64,000 nt of DNA from Enoplolaimus lenunculus (taxonomy: Eukaryota > Nematoda > Enoplea > Enoplida > Thoracostomopsidae). The stretch lies in the NCBI GenBank assembly GCA_030248215.1, contig JASANG010002067.1:124001-188000 (forward strand). Direction: 5' to 3'. The notes under the pieces were generated by a model. That model was not told the DNA's origin, did no database searches, and saw nothing but the letters and a program-made list of their open reading frames with translations. Shown here in pieces: positions 12,122 through 24,686 of the stretch (position 1 is the first letter of the stretch; each line of letters starts with the position of its first letter). A program made the position numbers and the translations under genes.

Positions 12122-12496
12122 TTACACAAAAGTGAACACCCCATCGTGCTCGAGCGTCAAGTTCCTATAGCAGAATGGTAATTGAACGCCTTCCACTTTG
12201 GCAGACGTGAGTTGGAATCTTTTCATCAAAACAGGTGTTCGGTAAAACAGAAAATATTCATACAGGAAAAGGTTAATGCTGTTCCAAAGCAGAGCTAGGA
12301 TCTTAATATTTTTCAAAAACAAAACTAAAAGCGGTTCCGGGTTCATATTTTTATAGCCAGTATATACGATCAGATGATTTATTCTTAAACATTGAATAAA
12401 CACTGGAATCGTCAAAATAAGAAACAAACTACAAATATTGTGCGGTATATATAGGTGTTGCAACTTTGCTGTTACTCCGAAGAAGTACCATATCAT
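12122..12496 (-). CDS. unrecognised 124-codon open frame upstream of RASEF
   Basis: An open frame on the opposite strand, 272 bp before the RASEF start. The last 30 residues (SAKVEGVQLPFCYRNLTLEH then DGVFTFV) look protein-like and the stop is followed at once by AATAAA (TAAATAAAC). The first part is very hydrophobic and may be AT-rich noise. There is no clear acceptor or homology. It could be a last exon of an unseen gene or chance. Confidence 0.15.
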   Translation of the reverse strand: MIWYFFGVTAKLQHLYIPHNICSLFLILTIPVFIQCLRINHLIVYTGYKNMNPEPLLVLFLKNIKILALLWNSINLFLYEYFLFYRTPVLMKRFQLTSAKVEGVQLPFCYRNLTLEHDGVFTFV

Positions 12497-12768
12497 TCGA
12501 TTTATTAATTAGATTGCACCAAACAGTTATATTATAACTGCGAAAACTTTGCCGACAACCAAGCTTTGATCGTATATTCAGGTGTTCTCAAACTAAAACT
12601 GGTTTTTATTGAAGCTGGAAAGTGTTTCTATATATTGAACAAATTTTGAATTTCATCTGCTCACAGTTTAATGCGTTGTTAGAACACAGAAATAACTTCG
12701 AGATTTATATGGAAAATTTACTAAATATTTTATATACCTGAAAAAAGCCATTTCTACCAAAATTTCAA

Positions 12769-15700
12769 ATGGACAAAACGGAAATAGTTAAACTGTTCGA
12801 ATCTGTGGACTCGTCGGGTGCCGGACAGCTATCGCGAGCAGATCTTGAGCGCTTGTGCCCGGAATTAAGCGACGATGAGCTTCAAATTGTATTCGAACAA
12901 CTTGATGCAAATCAAGACGGCCTAGTGAGCCGGGATGAATTTCTGAGCGGCTTCGCTACCGTTGTTTTGAGCAACAGCGCCGGATCTGAGACAAATTTTG
13001 GTGGTCAAGCGGATGTAGGCATAGGAGACAATCGTAAAGCGGACAACGGGTACGTATCAAGAACTATTGCTGATCGACGAAAAAGTTCAAACGTAGAAAT
13101 ATCAACCGGCTCTTGGAATGTGGATACGGACGAAAAACGAAAAGCGTCACTGGCGGCGTTGTTGAGCAGCGGCCGCAGAAGTCAAAAATCACCACAATCT
13201 CCAGATGGATTCTCAATGTCGGCTTTGGTAAAAGTTTCTAGGACCAGTGGAGAAACGACCTACGAAGGGCTGCCGAACGCTGATGGTGGTCCGAGCAGCG
13301 GTGATACTAGGATTGAACAACTGGCATGGTAAGCACGATGACGTTTTTTGTGTGTGTAACATCGTGCAACTGGAGGTAAAAATACTGAAGCCAAATGCAG
13401 AGGTCGATTTTCTGCCGTGTAACGCCTACGACCAATTAGTAATTGTCTTTCAGCAAATGCACTGCAACAGCTTTATGTGCGATATTTTGAAGCCCTTAAT
13501 TCATTGTTTTACATCCTACGGCCCATGTAAAGTTCAGGCGCGGAACGTTTTTTCTGTGGTACTGCGATAGAGTAAGCCTACGCTTTAGACTATTTTTTGC
13601 CAAGCCTTAGGCTTATGGTGTACCCAAGGCTTACGAACATGTTTTAATACTAGTGTTACAGTCTTGTTCTATACATTGGAGCACGCTACAAACCTAATCA
13701 CTAAGCTGTCAATTGATGTTATAAAATTGAGAATATTATATCCTGGCATAGATTTAAAATTAGTCATGTTTTGACCTTTTGTCTATGCATCAGTTAAATC
13801 GAGCGCCATGTTAAAATTTGTTTTCTACAACCTGTTAGCCAGTTTTTGTGCCTTCGAGAACAAACTGTAAGACTATTAAATTTTCTGGTTGTTAGGCTCA
13901 TGGTAAGCATAGACTCATACTTTGAATCACATAACTTGTTAAATATTAATAGTTTGTAGAAAGTTTTACTATATATGGAAAAGACCTTTGTTAAAATCAG
14001 CGCTTGCTGCAGTAACGCAAAAACTAACTTAATGTTACACTTTTGATAAGTTATTTATTAGATTTTTTTAGCCACGAAGATTTGATTGCACTGTATTCCC
14101 AACTTCAGTCATCTGGTGTGCCAGAAGTGTTGAATAATTTTGAAAAAGTAATCGGAAACATTTTCAAAGAAATCAAGGAGCAACGCGAGCAAACCGAGTT
14201 GCTTCAAAAAAGTTACCAAAAGTGAGTGCAAATAAACATCGGTTTCTACTCGCATACCACTGAGCTGGTTCATTTATCTGGGAGTTTCGATTATTACTGA
14301 CACTTATCGATGCATTATTTGATCTTTTAGTCGTCATTGAAACAGTGTCATGGTCACTGGTGAGTCCAGAAATTTTTGGCGTAAACAAAGAAACTTCGTG
14401 AGTGACGAAAGTAAGAATCGAAACGCAATTTTAGTGGCACAAAAGTGTATATATGTTGTATTGTGAAGACCTTACTATTATTTCATAAAAAATTTTCGCG
14501 GTGGTGATTGCAAATAATATATAATAATATTATTAACATTCAGAGAACGCGAAATGTACAACAAACAAATTACGGAGGTTGAAACTGAATTAGATCAACA
14601 AATTGCTGAAGCGGAAGCGAAAGCCCGAAGAGATGTAAGTATATTTGTCGTTGTCTAATCTGCAATTCAGTCGAGTTCCCAATTGGCCTAGGTCAGTGTC
14701 CATCACCGTGCGTTATCGTGCGCAAATAACTCACGTACGATAACGTATGGTGACGGACGGTGACGTATGGCGGCGCACGGGTGACGCACGGTGACGAACG
14801 ACGCCGGACGTCAAGCATAGCGCAACGCTTAGTGTTTCGCCCCTGTTGTTGAGACGAAACAGCAACGGCTGGTTATTACCACACAACGCATTGGCGTGAT
14901 AATTTTAATTTGGAAAATTTTTGAGTTAATTGCTTTATGAGGAATATTAATTGTGTATTTGTTTTATAGGAACGCGTACGTCTAGAACGAGAAAAAGAAG
15001 CAATGCGTGAAAGTATGGAAATGGAAATCACCGAACTGCAAGCAAACATAAAACGGCTTCAAAAAATGGAAGATGTACTGTCAGAAACATCAGAAAAATC
15101 TCAAAAGTACGGCGAGATCAAAGAAAAGCTCGAATCGATTCGGGAAGAAAATCGACGGCTAAAGACGAGTTTATCCGCGGCTCAAGCCAGCGTTACACTG
15201 GTTAAAGCGGAAATGGCACAGATTCGTCAAGAATACGATGAAAAATGCATGGATTTGCTTGAGTAAGGACGTACCCGCAGGTAGCTTAAGGGAACGGGGT
15301 TCAAACCGTCTAAAATAGTTATCGCACCCATATCGAAAAGCAGAATTCCTGCATACAAAACCTGAAAAAAGTTTACCCACTAACATGTTGGGTTAGTTAC
15401 ATGTTTAAGTAAAATTTTCCCGTCGCGTAGAGAAATGCGGAGGAGCTAAGGTTTTCCGCGGGTGGCACCAAAAAACGATTTAGTTATATTACTAAATGAA
15501 ATATTAGTCAAAGTTGCTATCAGTTTATAGTGCAGTTCTTAGTGCCTAACGCATCTGAAGCCCTCCTTTAGCCAGTGAGATGGAACCCCTTTGTAAGGTA
15601 TTATCGCGATGCACCAGCTGAGCCAAAAAGGAAGATACGCAGTTGTGTACATAATTGTGAAAAAACTAACGAGCGAGTTTAGGCAAGCAAGAACTTTAGT

Positions 15701-18700
15701 AAGCGTTAATAATGCGACGCCTAACGTGAAGTGTGCTGAATGTGTAAAATCTTCGAAATCACATAGCGGTTTATTTTTGCTGTGGGTTCCTAAAGTCCGG
15801 CCCCCAGAGAGATAGTGGGAAAGTAGCCGCGGCACTGGCAAAACTAAAACTCACTACGCCTACGGTGCGTGGAAAATAAGTAATATTGTGTTCTGCCTTT
15901 TAGCGAAAAAGATTCATTAATCGCTGCAATTCAAGAACAAGAACATTACACACAGCAGCTACATTTGCTCCAGTACGTGTTTATGTAACCGTAAATATCT
16001 TTTGTCTTGAACGCATATTTACCACTCCATATTGCCGATAGAGCCAGTTCAGGCACTGGTTGTTTATTCACAACAGCTCAAGCAACTGCTAGCGTTAAAG
16101 TAATCACAGGTTATTGCTTATGCAAGTACTGAAGTAGCTAAGCACAACGACAACACTGCTACGTGCTACCATTCATGAATTAAGCCGAAAGCCAAACTGG
16201 TCTATTTTACTAGCGTTTGTTTAGCCAGTAAATTATCTCGTTTACCGGTAAATGGACTGAAGATGGAACGAATACAACACTCACGCATTTAAGTTCAACT
16301 TAAACTCTTTGCTCAACCAGCAATGATATGCTAACTGTTATGTTTGACTACTAGAGTAAATGTGCAATATAGCAAATAATCCTGTTAAAATTGTTGAGGC
16401 TGAAGCAAAATGCGACACATGCAGGGTTCGTATTGTTTTATATACGGTATTCTCCAAAAGCACGATATTCTCCGGCAGGCATTGTATTGAGTCGCGTTGC
16501 TATAAATTACTTTGACGCGACGCGCGGAGCCACACACGTCCGTATGTCCATACGCGTGGTCGTATTTAAAATTTAATTATTTCAGTAATGCGAATAAAAA
16601 GTTACACGACACTAATGATAGTCTTCGATCGTCAATTGAAACTCGGCAAGCGCTCTGTAAGAAGTACAACTTGGTAAGAAAATGTTGTTTTAAAATACAC
16701 ACAAAACAAGTTTCGTTTAAACACTATCTTAACAACTTGTGAATTATTCAAATCGCTGCAGCTGCGAAGCTGAAGTTTTGCTGAATAAAAACGGTGCGAA
16801 AAATCGTTTTTGATGTTTACAACGGAGGTCGTTATTCTAAATCCTGTAAAAGTATCGTTTTATCCATTCCACAGCAATTTCGGAAGAAGAAATATTCCTG
16901 CTTGGCCTGTTTTTTTTCAGTTAACAGTAACTTACCTTTTATTCGGCGGAACCGTTTCTATTTTAGCGCAGTCCTTCTCCGTTGAGCGGTGATTCGTTGA
17001 GTCCGTCTTCACGTCACGCATCGTACAGTTCGCTGGCAAATGCACTTCATGATGATGGAATTTGTACCGGTGAAGATGTGTAAGTTGATCTTGGTTTGTA
17101 ATCGCTTTAATCTGTCTGCTAAAGCGCGCAGAATGTGTCACCCAGTACACAACATGCGTATAAACGTTTAAAAGTAAATTTAAGCTAAAAATAAACGTTT
17201 GGCTTTTTTCATTTTGAACGCTAATAAAACGGTGCAAATATCGATAAATCTCATTAGTTTTCATTAAGCGATATCTGGCTATCGTTCAGATGATATTCTT
17301 CATTACTAAACGTCAACCTGATACACCAAAAGCACATGTTAACAGCGTTATTTTGGTTTGAAATAACTAGTCCATCAAAGAGCCACTGGTTTTGAGTAAT
17401 AATTTTTATTTCCTAAATTTATCGAGATTACCTGAAACTGGTACTAATTTTGTTTCTGGTCGACATCTAAGAAAGAAATAAGAAGAACGAGATTTGAAAA
17501 TGAGCAATTAATATAGAAACTTTTGAACTACATCTAGACAGATGTCTAGACTTAAGTTCAAATTCGACTTAAGTCCGAGGTATATACTTAAGTAGTGTTT
17601 CGGCAACTCAAGCAATGTTTCAGTGTTCCACGACCGACTAATCTTGCAGTGCCTAAATGGGAACGAAAACCGTCAGCGCTTCATGCAGGAGGCAGCGGTC
17701 TGGACGACGATACCGATAGTGGGCTGGTTTTTGATGGCGGATGCCGAAGGTAAAGTTTAGCAATTCTGCGAGAAACGTCTTTAACGCACATAATGCCGGT
17801 TTTGATCCATTTTCTGTCTGGTTTGAATTGAGCACCAAATTTTTTCTGCACCATAAATAGGGCCATTTTTTGTCTTGCGTGTATGTTTAATTAGAAATTA
17901 GTAACCGCTGTGTGGAATTTAAAATTCACTGGGGCTGCAATTCTTTAGCGAAATTTGAGTAATTATTTAATAGCTTTCGTGTTGTATCAAGAAATTTTTG
18001 ACGAGGAACCGTGTAATATATAAATTTGCTAGAGAGTGACAAATCAAACGCAGCTTTAGTACTAAAATCTTAACACAAATTGTTAGTTTTGTGCCAGTTC
18101 GGTTCGGTATCCGATATTTGTTGGGAGCCATGGTTGGAGACACCCATTGAATCCGTTAGTGTTTAGTATGACAAGAACAGTTTTTGATTCTGATTTTAGT
18201 CTTGATAGCTATAACACTGGATTATCGAGCGTGACGTCACCAAGTAGCCGTGGTGTTACTGAGCGCAGTTTGTATCCGTGTGATCGAATGCCGTCCGAAT
18301 TGTCTGGCTCCGATGACGAATTGGTATGTTTCGAAAGATTAACCTTTAAGGTCGGGACAATTTAAGGTTAATGTATGCGGCGGTGTAACTAAAAAGTTAA
18401 TCGCAATCGTTCTTTTTATAATAGACAAAATTGCCAGCGTTTATATACCTAGCCAAATAACCTAATGCTCGGCATCGTGTGTCGCGGCTACAGCCACCTA
18501 CACACTTATTGAGTGGGTTCTGGGTACATGTGTCCCACAGTGCCCTGCTAAACCGATCAAATGTGTAGTTTCAAAAAAATTACGCCTTCCGCTCAATTCA
18601 GGATAGCAATCACGTTATTCACGCTTTTATTCCTCATGTTAAACGTTTTTTGACGTTTATTAATGTTTTCTCATATGAATATTTTCTAATCCAACTTAAA

Positions 18701-21700
18701 TCTTGTTTTAAGCTTTTATTGGAACCACGGAGCCTGCAGTGGAAGGCGTTTGCCATCATCAGTCAACTATATTAAGAGCTCAACGCTCGAGCCCGCGGGT
18801 GCTCTGACGTCTTGGGGAAATTTTGTTCTACGTTTTCGCGTAGTAGTAGTAGTAGTATTAGTAGTAGTAGTAGTAGTAGTAGTAATAGTAGTAGTAGTGA
18901 TACACAGTGCGTTTGAAAATCAACCCTGTAAATATTATTTTCAAACCTCCTTCGTGCGCATTTATTTTTTACTTAGACTCCGCCAGATACGCCTGACAGT
19001 CGCATGTTATCGCGAGCAAAACAACAACAACAACCACACCAGCATCGTTCTGGGGCAATTAGCGCAGTTGATTATATTCCGCCACTTGAACGAAAGTTAT
19101 CATACGGCTCAAGTGGCGGCGGATCGACCCCAGGACGGCGGCCACACGGCCAACGGCCTCGAAGTCATCATCGAAAAGGAGGAGGATCAGGAAAGACGCG
19201 GTGGTCGACTAATTGTGCGCATACGGATTCTGAATGTGTAAACACAAATGTTTTTGGTATTTTTTCAAGGTTGTAGAATGAAATCATTTGTGGATTTTAT
19301 GTAACTTGTACTTGTTGCTCTTTCCTTTTAGATCGTCTATCTATCATTGCCGCAGGCACGGTACATGCAAGTGAGTACAGTTGCAGGCCTCTGGAGTAGA
19401 AGCGGTAACCAATTTTTATACAAGTAGCTAAGTAAATTCAGTGAAAAAATTTATCAATCCTATCACTGGACAGTGCGTAGCAATGACCTAGTGCAAACTG
19501 CTCAAAAGTCAAATTTGCAAACTCCAACTCTACATTTTAATGGCACGCATGAGATCCATCTCTCTGAATCTGTCATGTTTGACGGCTTAGAATTCAATTT
19601 GAATTTTTGGAAAACTCGATGTTTTCATATCTCATGTGATAAGGTTTCCGTGGAACCCAAAAATCTGTCAAAACATTCAACACTGTTTACAGGTACATCT
19701 AAAAGGAGTATAAGCGTTAAATATATCCCCCAATTTCAAGGGATAGAAAAATACACGCTTTACCGGCGTTTGAATATAACCATCACTCATCTTGGAGTAC
19801 AAAAAAATAATTGCTCGCTACGCTCGTTCGCGAAACCTGTTATCCTTTCACCCGACTATAATGCTGCGTACACCCCTGAGTGTATAAAATATGTGTTTAT
19901 TCCGGATAATATTGCAGGCTAAAGATTCAATCGATGGACCACCAGAGCGTACATTTCGCGTTGTTATGGCTGGAGATGCATCTGTTGGAAAATCTTCGTT
20001 CATCATGCGATTGTGTAAAGGCAAATTTCTCACAAGTATTCCATCAACGCTTGGTAAGGAGACGATTATAATATATACGTAGAAACCAGTGGCGGATCCA
20101 GGATCTCAAAATGGGGGGAATTTCACAGGTAATAAACTTATTTTTGACCAACACACAAACCACGAACTATTGTCACAAAACTGCTATATAATTTTTGTCG
20201 AGATGCAGTTGGGGAGGCCACGGCCGGGTGGCCCGCCCATGAATCCGCCACTGGTAGAAACTGACACTTGTGCCCTTCCGTCAACCTCAAACAAGCTTAT
20301 TATATTTAAGTCTAAGCCAAAGGTTTTTTACTCTCGAATGTGTTTCGATTGAGGCACATAATCTTTCTTAAAAAGTATGTATTAGTAGATCCAATGCGGA
20401 AAATTTTTTCAATGTTTTAACGTTTTGTTGCAATTGGCTTATTAGCACCTTTTCATTAGCCCTCTAATGACACTTCAGTAAAGTAACCGTATAAAACTAA
20501 CAGCTTTTTTATTTTATAGACTGGCTCAAATCCCAACTTACCGGCAAGTATTTACCCGGTTTACCAGATTGCCAGTTTACCCTTGTGGCCTACTGCCTCG
20601 AAAATTTTTCTAAAAACTTTACCGCATGTTGAATCAGACAGCTTAAAGTATGATGTTGTCTGGTAACAGATGTATTAAAATATGATTGAAGCACGACCTC
20701 AAAATACACTCCCGTTAAGTTGTTACGTCTTAACCTGCTTTAATATTTACGCTGATTATCAAAATAGTTTATTTCTTTTGAGGAGTTGATTATCATGTGA
20801 AAACCATTAATGTTGACGGTAAAAACGTAGCAATTCAATTGTGGGATACTGCCGGTCAAGAAAGGTAAACTTACAGTTTATCATTTCACAATTGTATTAT
20901 TCAAAACACGAAGTATTAATTGCTGCATAATTCTTTCGTGCTGTGTATGTAAAAATATCACTAAGAAACTGACCACTGTTCGGCCAGACAGACCAAAACT
21001 TCAATTTGCACGGGTGTATAAAAGTCAATTAATCTGTATTAATTGAAATGTATTGCTATAATCGAAGTGAATTGGTATGATCGAATTGAATGAGAGCTAT
21101 TTAGTTTTGTATTCAGATTTCGAAGTTTGTGCAAAACTTATTTTCGTCGCGCCGATGGTGCAATAATGATGTATGATTGTACAAATGAATCGACATTTTT
21201 AAACGTTCGAAACTGGATGGAAACAATACGGGTATGTTATATTTGGACGAACGCGTTTTTTGTTAATAATTCCCATGTAAGCATATGCCATTTTTTATTA
21301 CATGTTTAATGAAAAATTTTTCAAATAGACACAACAACTTTTTCTATCATGGAGCTTATATGAGGAGCTGAAATAGTAAATATTAACAGTACGGTGTAAA
21401 TGCACACCACAGTGCCTAGCAATTGTTGCATATATGCACAATGTAAAATCTTCACAAAATGTTAGAGTCCCATCGGCTTAAGCTTTTATAGCTGAGTGGT
21501 CGTCGTAAACGTTTTGGACCTGTGAAACTGCGGTTCGTATTCTTCACCTGTGAAGTGCGGTTCTTATTTTTCACTGAATTTATCAGACAAAGTTGAAAAT
21601 ATTCGTTTGAGAAAGGGTTAATGAACAAAATTTCATTTAGTATCTTTAAACGGCGGTCGCGGTTCCAGAGTGGTGGGAAAGGATGTTTCCCGGTCATTAA

Positions 21701-24686
21701 GCATATCGAGAAAAAAATTATAATTTTTGTTGAAGTAGTGAAAATATTTTCACTTTTGTCGTAATATGAACAAGAATCAGTGGCCTAAAAAGAATTCATA
21801 ACCGTTATCTTAATATCATAAAACGAAATCTAAAATCGCTGACAATCGTGCGTACATTTGCAGAATTCTATGTTTTGATATCAGCATAAATAGTACCACC
21901 GCAGGTCCGTAGCTAGGTCACCTTGATAGGAGTGCTAAACATTTCTCAGGAGGGGCATACAAGGGTTCTTTTCAAGGGAAGTGACTCTGAAATTGCAGGC
22001 TAAAGCTCAAGCAAATACCCAAATTTTACAACCTAAGATAAGTCCAAGACATAAACTTAGGTTGGAGGAACCTAAGCTCAACCCGAAATATCCTTGAAGT
22101 TTGATTATTTAAATACAGATCTAAGAATATAAACGGAGCAACTTTTTTACGTACATAAAAGTCGGAAAATTAGTCTTGAATATAACACAACTATTTCTTG
22201 AAGGAAAGAAATTATGTCTTATAAATTGGCAACCGTAATTTCTTAAATATAAGACATTTTTGTTTTAACCATTTAAGACATGAATTTATGAACTGTTTAA
22301 AGCTATTAATGTTTGAACTACAAAACATTTATGTCTTGAAAATCAAAGAATGCAGGAGTTTTGAAATTTCAAGACAATTTATTTTGTGTGTGCCACCGCC
22401 TAGCATCCTGATCCGAATTCTTTACTGCGACTGAGAACTAAAGCTCAAATCAGTTCATTTTGAACCAGATGAACGCGACTAAAACCAGTGTAGACAGTGT
22501 AGATGGGTTCGTTTTTACAGGACAATGCCCCAAAACCAATCCCAGTGATGGTTTGTGGTAATAAAGTGGATGCGAGAATTGGTGCAACAGCAGAAGGCAA
22601 ATCAGTCATATCGACAGATGCGGGTGAAAAATTATCGAAAGTAAAGTTTGAGGAGATGCTGATCAGCTTCTCACTGTAGTAGCCGCTTAGGAATCTAAGG
22701 AGGTATATCGTAGTCATATGTGAATCAGGTGTCAAAACCGTCCTTTGCGATTTTTATTCATTGGTTTCTTCACTCAGTATCAATCTGTAATACAAGTCCA
22801 CGTTTTCAAAAGCCTCTCGTTACGCATATGACCATTCCGCAATAAAGAATTCGATACGATATAACGCAGTGATACAGAATCAGTATTTTGTGACGCCCAA
22901 GACATGCATCCCAACAGCGATCGCATATACGATCAACGGAATGACATATAAAACCAATGTTTTTTGTTTTAAACAATTTAATATAAAAATGCAATTGATT
23001 TCTCGCGTAGCTCGATAGGTTTTCACTATTATATATTGCACGTGCTCCTGTCAGAAGCTTTTGGATTGCGTTTAAATTTTGACAAACCCGTTGTTTGAAT
23101 AAAAATTTCAGTCTTCAATTCGTTTGAATATTAATAGTATTTTAAAGTAAAAAATTTGAGCTTCCCTTCAATGTTAAAATGCCGAAAGTGTGGGACTTTA
23201 CAAGAATTATGACTGACACATTATCTACTATTTGTTTTCAGACTCATGGAAGTTTATTTGCCGAGATTAGTGCCAAAGAAGGAACCAATGTTAGAGGCGC
23301 GTTGCTTGACCTTGCCAGGTATTGTAGTGACCCAAATAAGAGGGGGTCCCAATTTTGAGTCACAATCAATATGAGTCCGTATCCCTAATAAGACTCCGTA
23401 AGCGGATAATGTAAAAAAGAACACATAACGGAGTAACAATTATCTTATTTACCGCTTTCCTGCGACAACTTTCAGACTATAACTATAATGCCCGACAGCT
23501 CGCGCAACTGCATATTTAATATTATCCTACTGCATTGACCCGAATAAGAGGGGAGTAATAAGAGGGGTCCCCTTTTTGAGTCCCGATCAATAGGAGTCCG
23601 TATCCCTAATAAGACTCCGTAAGCGGATAAAGTCCCTAAACTCCAGAGTGCATAAATGTCAATTATCCTAAATTGTATCACACAAATGACTCCAGCACCA
23701 AAACACAGTTGAGTTCGAAAGTTTAAAGCATACTTATTTTTGAAAGTACATTTTTAAGTATAACTTTGCATTATCGCTCAAGGTTTTGATCCAAGACAAA
23801 TAAACGTTTAATTCAACGGATAGTTCCAATACCAGATGTATATCAGTAACGAAGGGTGACGGAGGGAGCGTTGAAAATAAATAGCAGCCCGTAGCCGAAT
23901 AACAGGGGGTACAACTGGAGAGGCCAAATAAATATCAGTCCCTCCTCTTATTCGGGTCACTACAGTAGTAGAACAGTTTAGTTTGTGTTTAATATTGCTA
24001 GTTCAATTGGTCTAAACGAAATACCAAAATTATAAATAATTTATTTTTATGGCAAATATGCTGCAATTGCTTGAATTGAAATTAAAATAAAATTCATCTC
24101 AATAGTGTCTTTTGATTTTTAAGCGCATTCTCTCTTTTTTCTACAACATTTTACTTAGCCAGGTAGCATATTTCCGCGCTTCAGTTGCCTTGATAGTACA
24201 AAAATAAGCATGTTGTAAATTTTTTACGCTTAAATATCAGTTCTCAGGTTTGAGTCATTTTCACAATTCGTCTGCACCCATCATTAATAGTACCAGCAAA
24301 CAACATGCATTTTGCTTGGAGGTTTTATTCAAATACAGGAGCAAATCCTGAACCATTTGATGGGTTCGCAGGTTGGGATCCACAGATCCAGATTGATACT
24401 TTAACGCAGACAATTGACTGGCCCTGTCGGGGCGCGAAGCAGTTTTCAGTATAATTGACAGAAGTTTTTCCTTAGTACTTCAAAGGGGAGTTCACGAGCA
24501 TCGCTGAATCATCATGGATTCGCATCCGATATCAGGTTATATTCATTCGAATTTTTCAGAGAACTACTGGCATCCGAAGATATTGAGGTCACTGAGACAA
24601 GTTTGGTACTAAAACCAACACAGCAAACTTCGACTCGCTCACGATGTTGTGCTTCATCATCATCATCATCGACACCAGCGACGTAA
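12769..24686 (+). CDS. RASEF: RASEF (Rab45)-type EF-hand/coiled-coil/Rab GTPase
   Basis: Large atypical Rab GTPase acting on intracellular membranes. Exons: 12769-13328, 14072-14221, 14544-14634, 14970-15262, 15904-15972, 16586-16673, 16967-17069, 17650-17749, 18167-18323, 18977-19237, 19332-19370, 19918-20053, 20783-20864, 21117-21231, 22521-22640, 23242-23318, 24560-24686. All phases agree; 855 codons, near the roughly 740 of human RASEF. Two EF-hands: loop 14-25 is weak (ends in Asp), loop 46-57 is canonical (D46, N48, D50, E57). Coiled coil about 190-417, including KLHDTNDSLRS, which is well conserved. A Ser/Pro/Gln-rich linker follows. Rab domain: P-loop GDASVGKS 656-663, DTAGQE 704-709, NKVD 762-765, SAK 798-800, prenylatable CC 843-844 followed by an unusual 11-residue Ser-rich tail. 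Linker exons 7-11 rest on splice sites and phase only; the 39-nt exon 11 is the least certain. Confidence 0.93.
13520..13690 (+). repeat. TTAGGC-core dispersed element in RASEF intron 1
   Basis: GGCGCGGAACGTTTTTTCTG, then GTAAGCCTACGCTTTAGACT, then CCTTAGGCTTATGG units, then CTTGTTCTATACATTGG. The flanks match copies at 45.5-45.7 kb and, inverted, at 51.86-52.0 kb, so the hexamer array sits inside a defined element. Confidence 0.5.
14695..14830 (+). repeat. CpG-rich GGTGACG repeat in RASEF intron 3
   Basis: A GC-rich island in an AT-rich intron with repeated GGTGACG/GACGTATGG/CGCACGG units. A related stretch with both orientations lies at 26190-26405 (GTATGGTGACGGACGGC, then its complement). 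Class unknown; probably the ends of a small DNA element. Confidence 0.4.
15541..15640 (-). repeat. tRNA-derived SINE head in RASEF intron 4
   Basis: On the minus strand the order is TGGCTCAGCTGGTGCATCGC (A box TGGCTCAGCTGG) and, about 35 bases on, GGGGTTCCATCTC (B box). That is the layout of an RNA polymerase III tRNA-type promoter. Flanking CCTTTT / AAAGG could be the old acceptor stem. No clean poly-A tail or target duplication was seen. Confidence 0.45.
18840..18900 (+). repeat. (GTA)n microsatellite before RASEF exon 10
   Basis: About 18 GTA/GTAGTATTA units with a few substitutions, 75 bp upstream of the acceptor at 18977. It keeps open a frame that runs into exon 10 and reads as poly-Val, which is not supported as coding. 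Confidence 0.85.
20079..20261 (+). mobile_element. short hAT-type MITE in RASEF intron 12
   Basis: A 167-bp element (20087-20253) with inverted ends CAGTGGCGGATCCAGGA and its near-complement ATGAATCCGCCACTG. It is flanked by a perfect 8-bp target duplication GTAGAAAC (20079-20086 and 20254-20261), the hAT signature. No coding capacity. Pieces with the same TGGCGGATCC end occur near 9565, 25500, 41270 and 46050. Confidence 0.85.
21470..21560 (+). repeat. degenerate tRNA-derived SINE head in RASEF intron 14
   Basis: TAGCTGAGTGGT is a good A box, followed after about 35 bases by GCGGTTCGTATTC, a B box with one or two changes. A duplicated GTGAAGTGCGGTTC follows. Tail not delimited. Confidence 0.4.
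23320..23425 (+). mobile_element. truncated CCGAATAAGAGG-type MITE next to a RASEF splice donor
   Basis: Starts TATTGTAGTGACCCAAATAA directly after the last base of exon 16 and its G, and shares the GAGTCCGTATCCCTAATAAG block with the full copies at 23528 and 42945. The right-hand end is missing. The intron's first bases GTATTG therefore straddle the element boundary. Confidence 0.65.
23528..23967 (+). mobile_element. CCGAATAAGAGG-type TIR element, full copy 1
   Basis: About 440 bp with inverted ends TACTGCATTGACCCGAATAA and TTATTCGGGTCACTACAGTA, in RASEF intron 16. The TA at each end is compatible with a TA target duplication (Tc1/mariner-like, inferred). No open frame. The same element lies in opposite internal order at 42945-43394. 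Confidence 0.75.

Noticed and set aside
18750-18976. Open frame running through (GTA)n into RASEF exon 10
   Set aside because: It reads poly-Val from a microsatellite; the acceptor at 18977 gives the frame and phase that fit the neighbouring exons.
19473-19917. 149-codon open frame in the last intron before the Rab domain
   Set aside because: No homology and no coding-like composition; it ends at the acceptor of the P-loop exon and is in a different frame from it.
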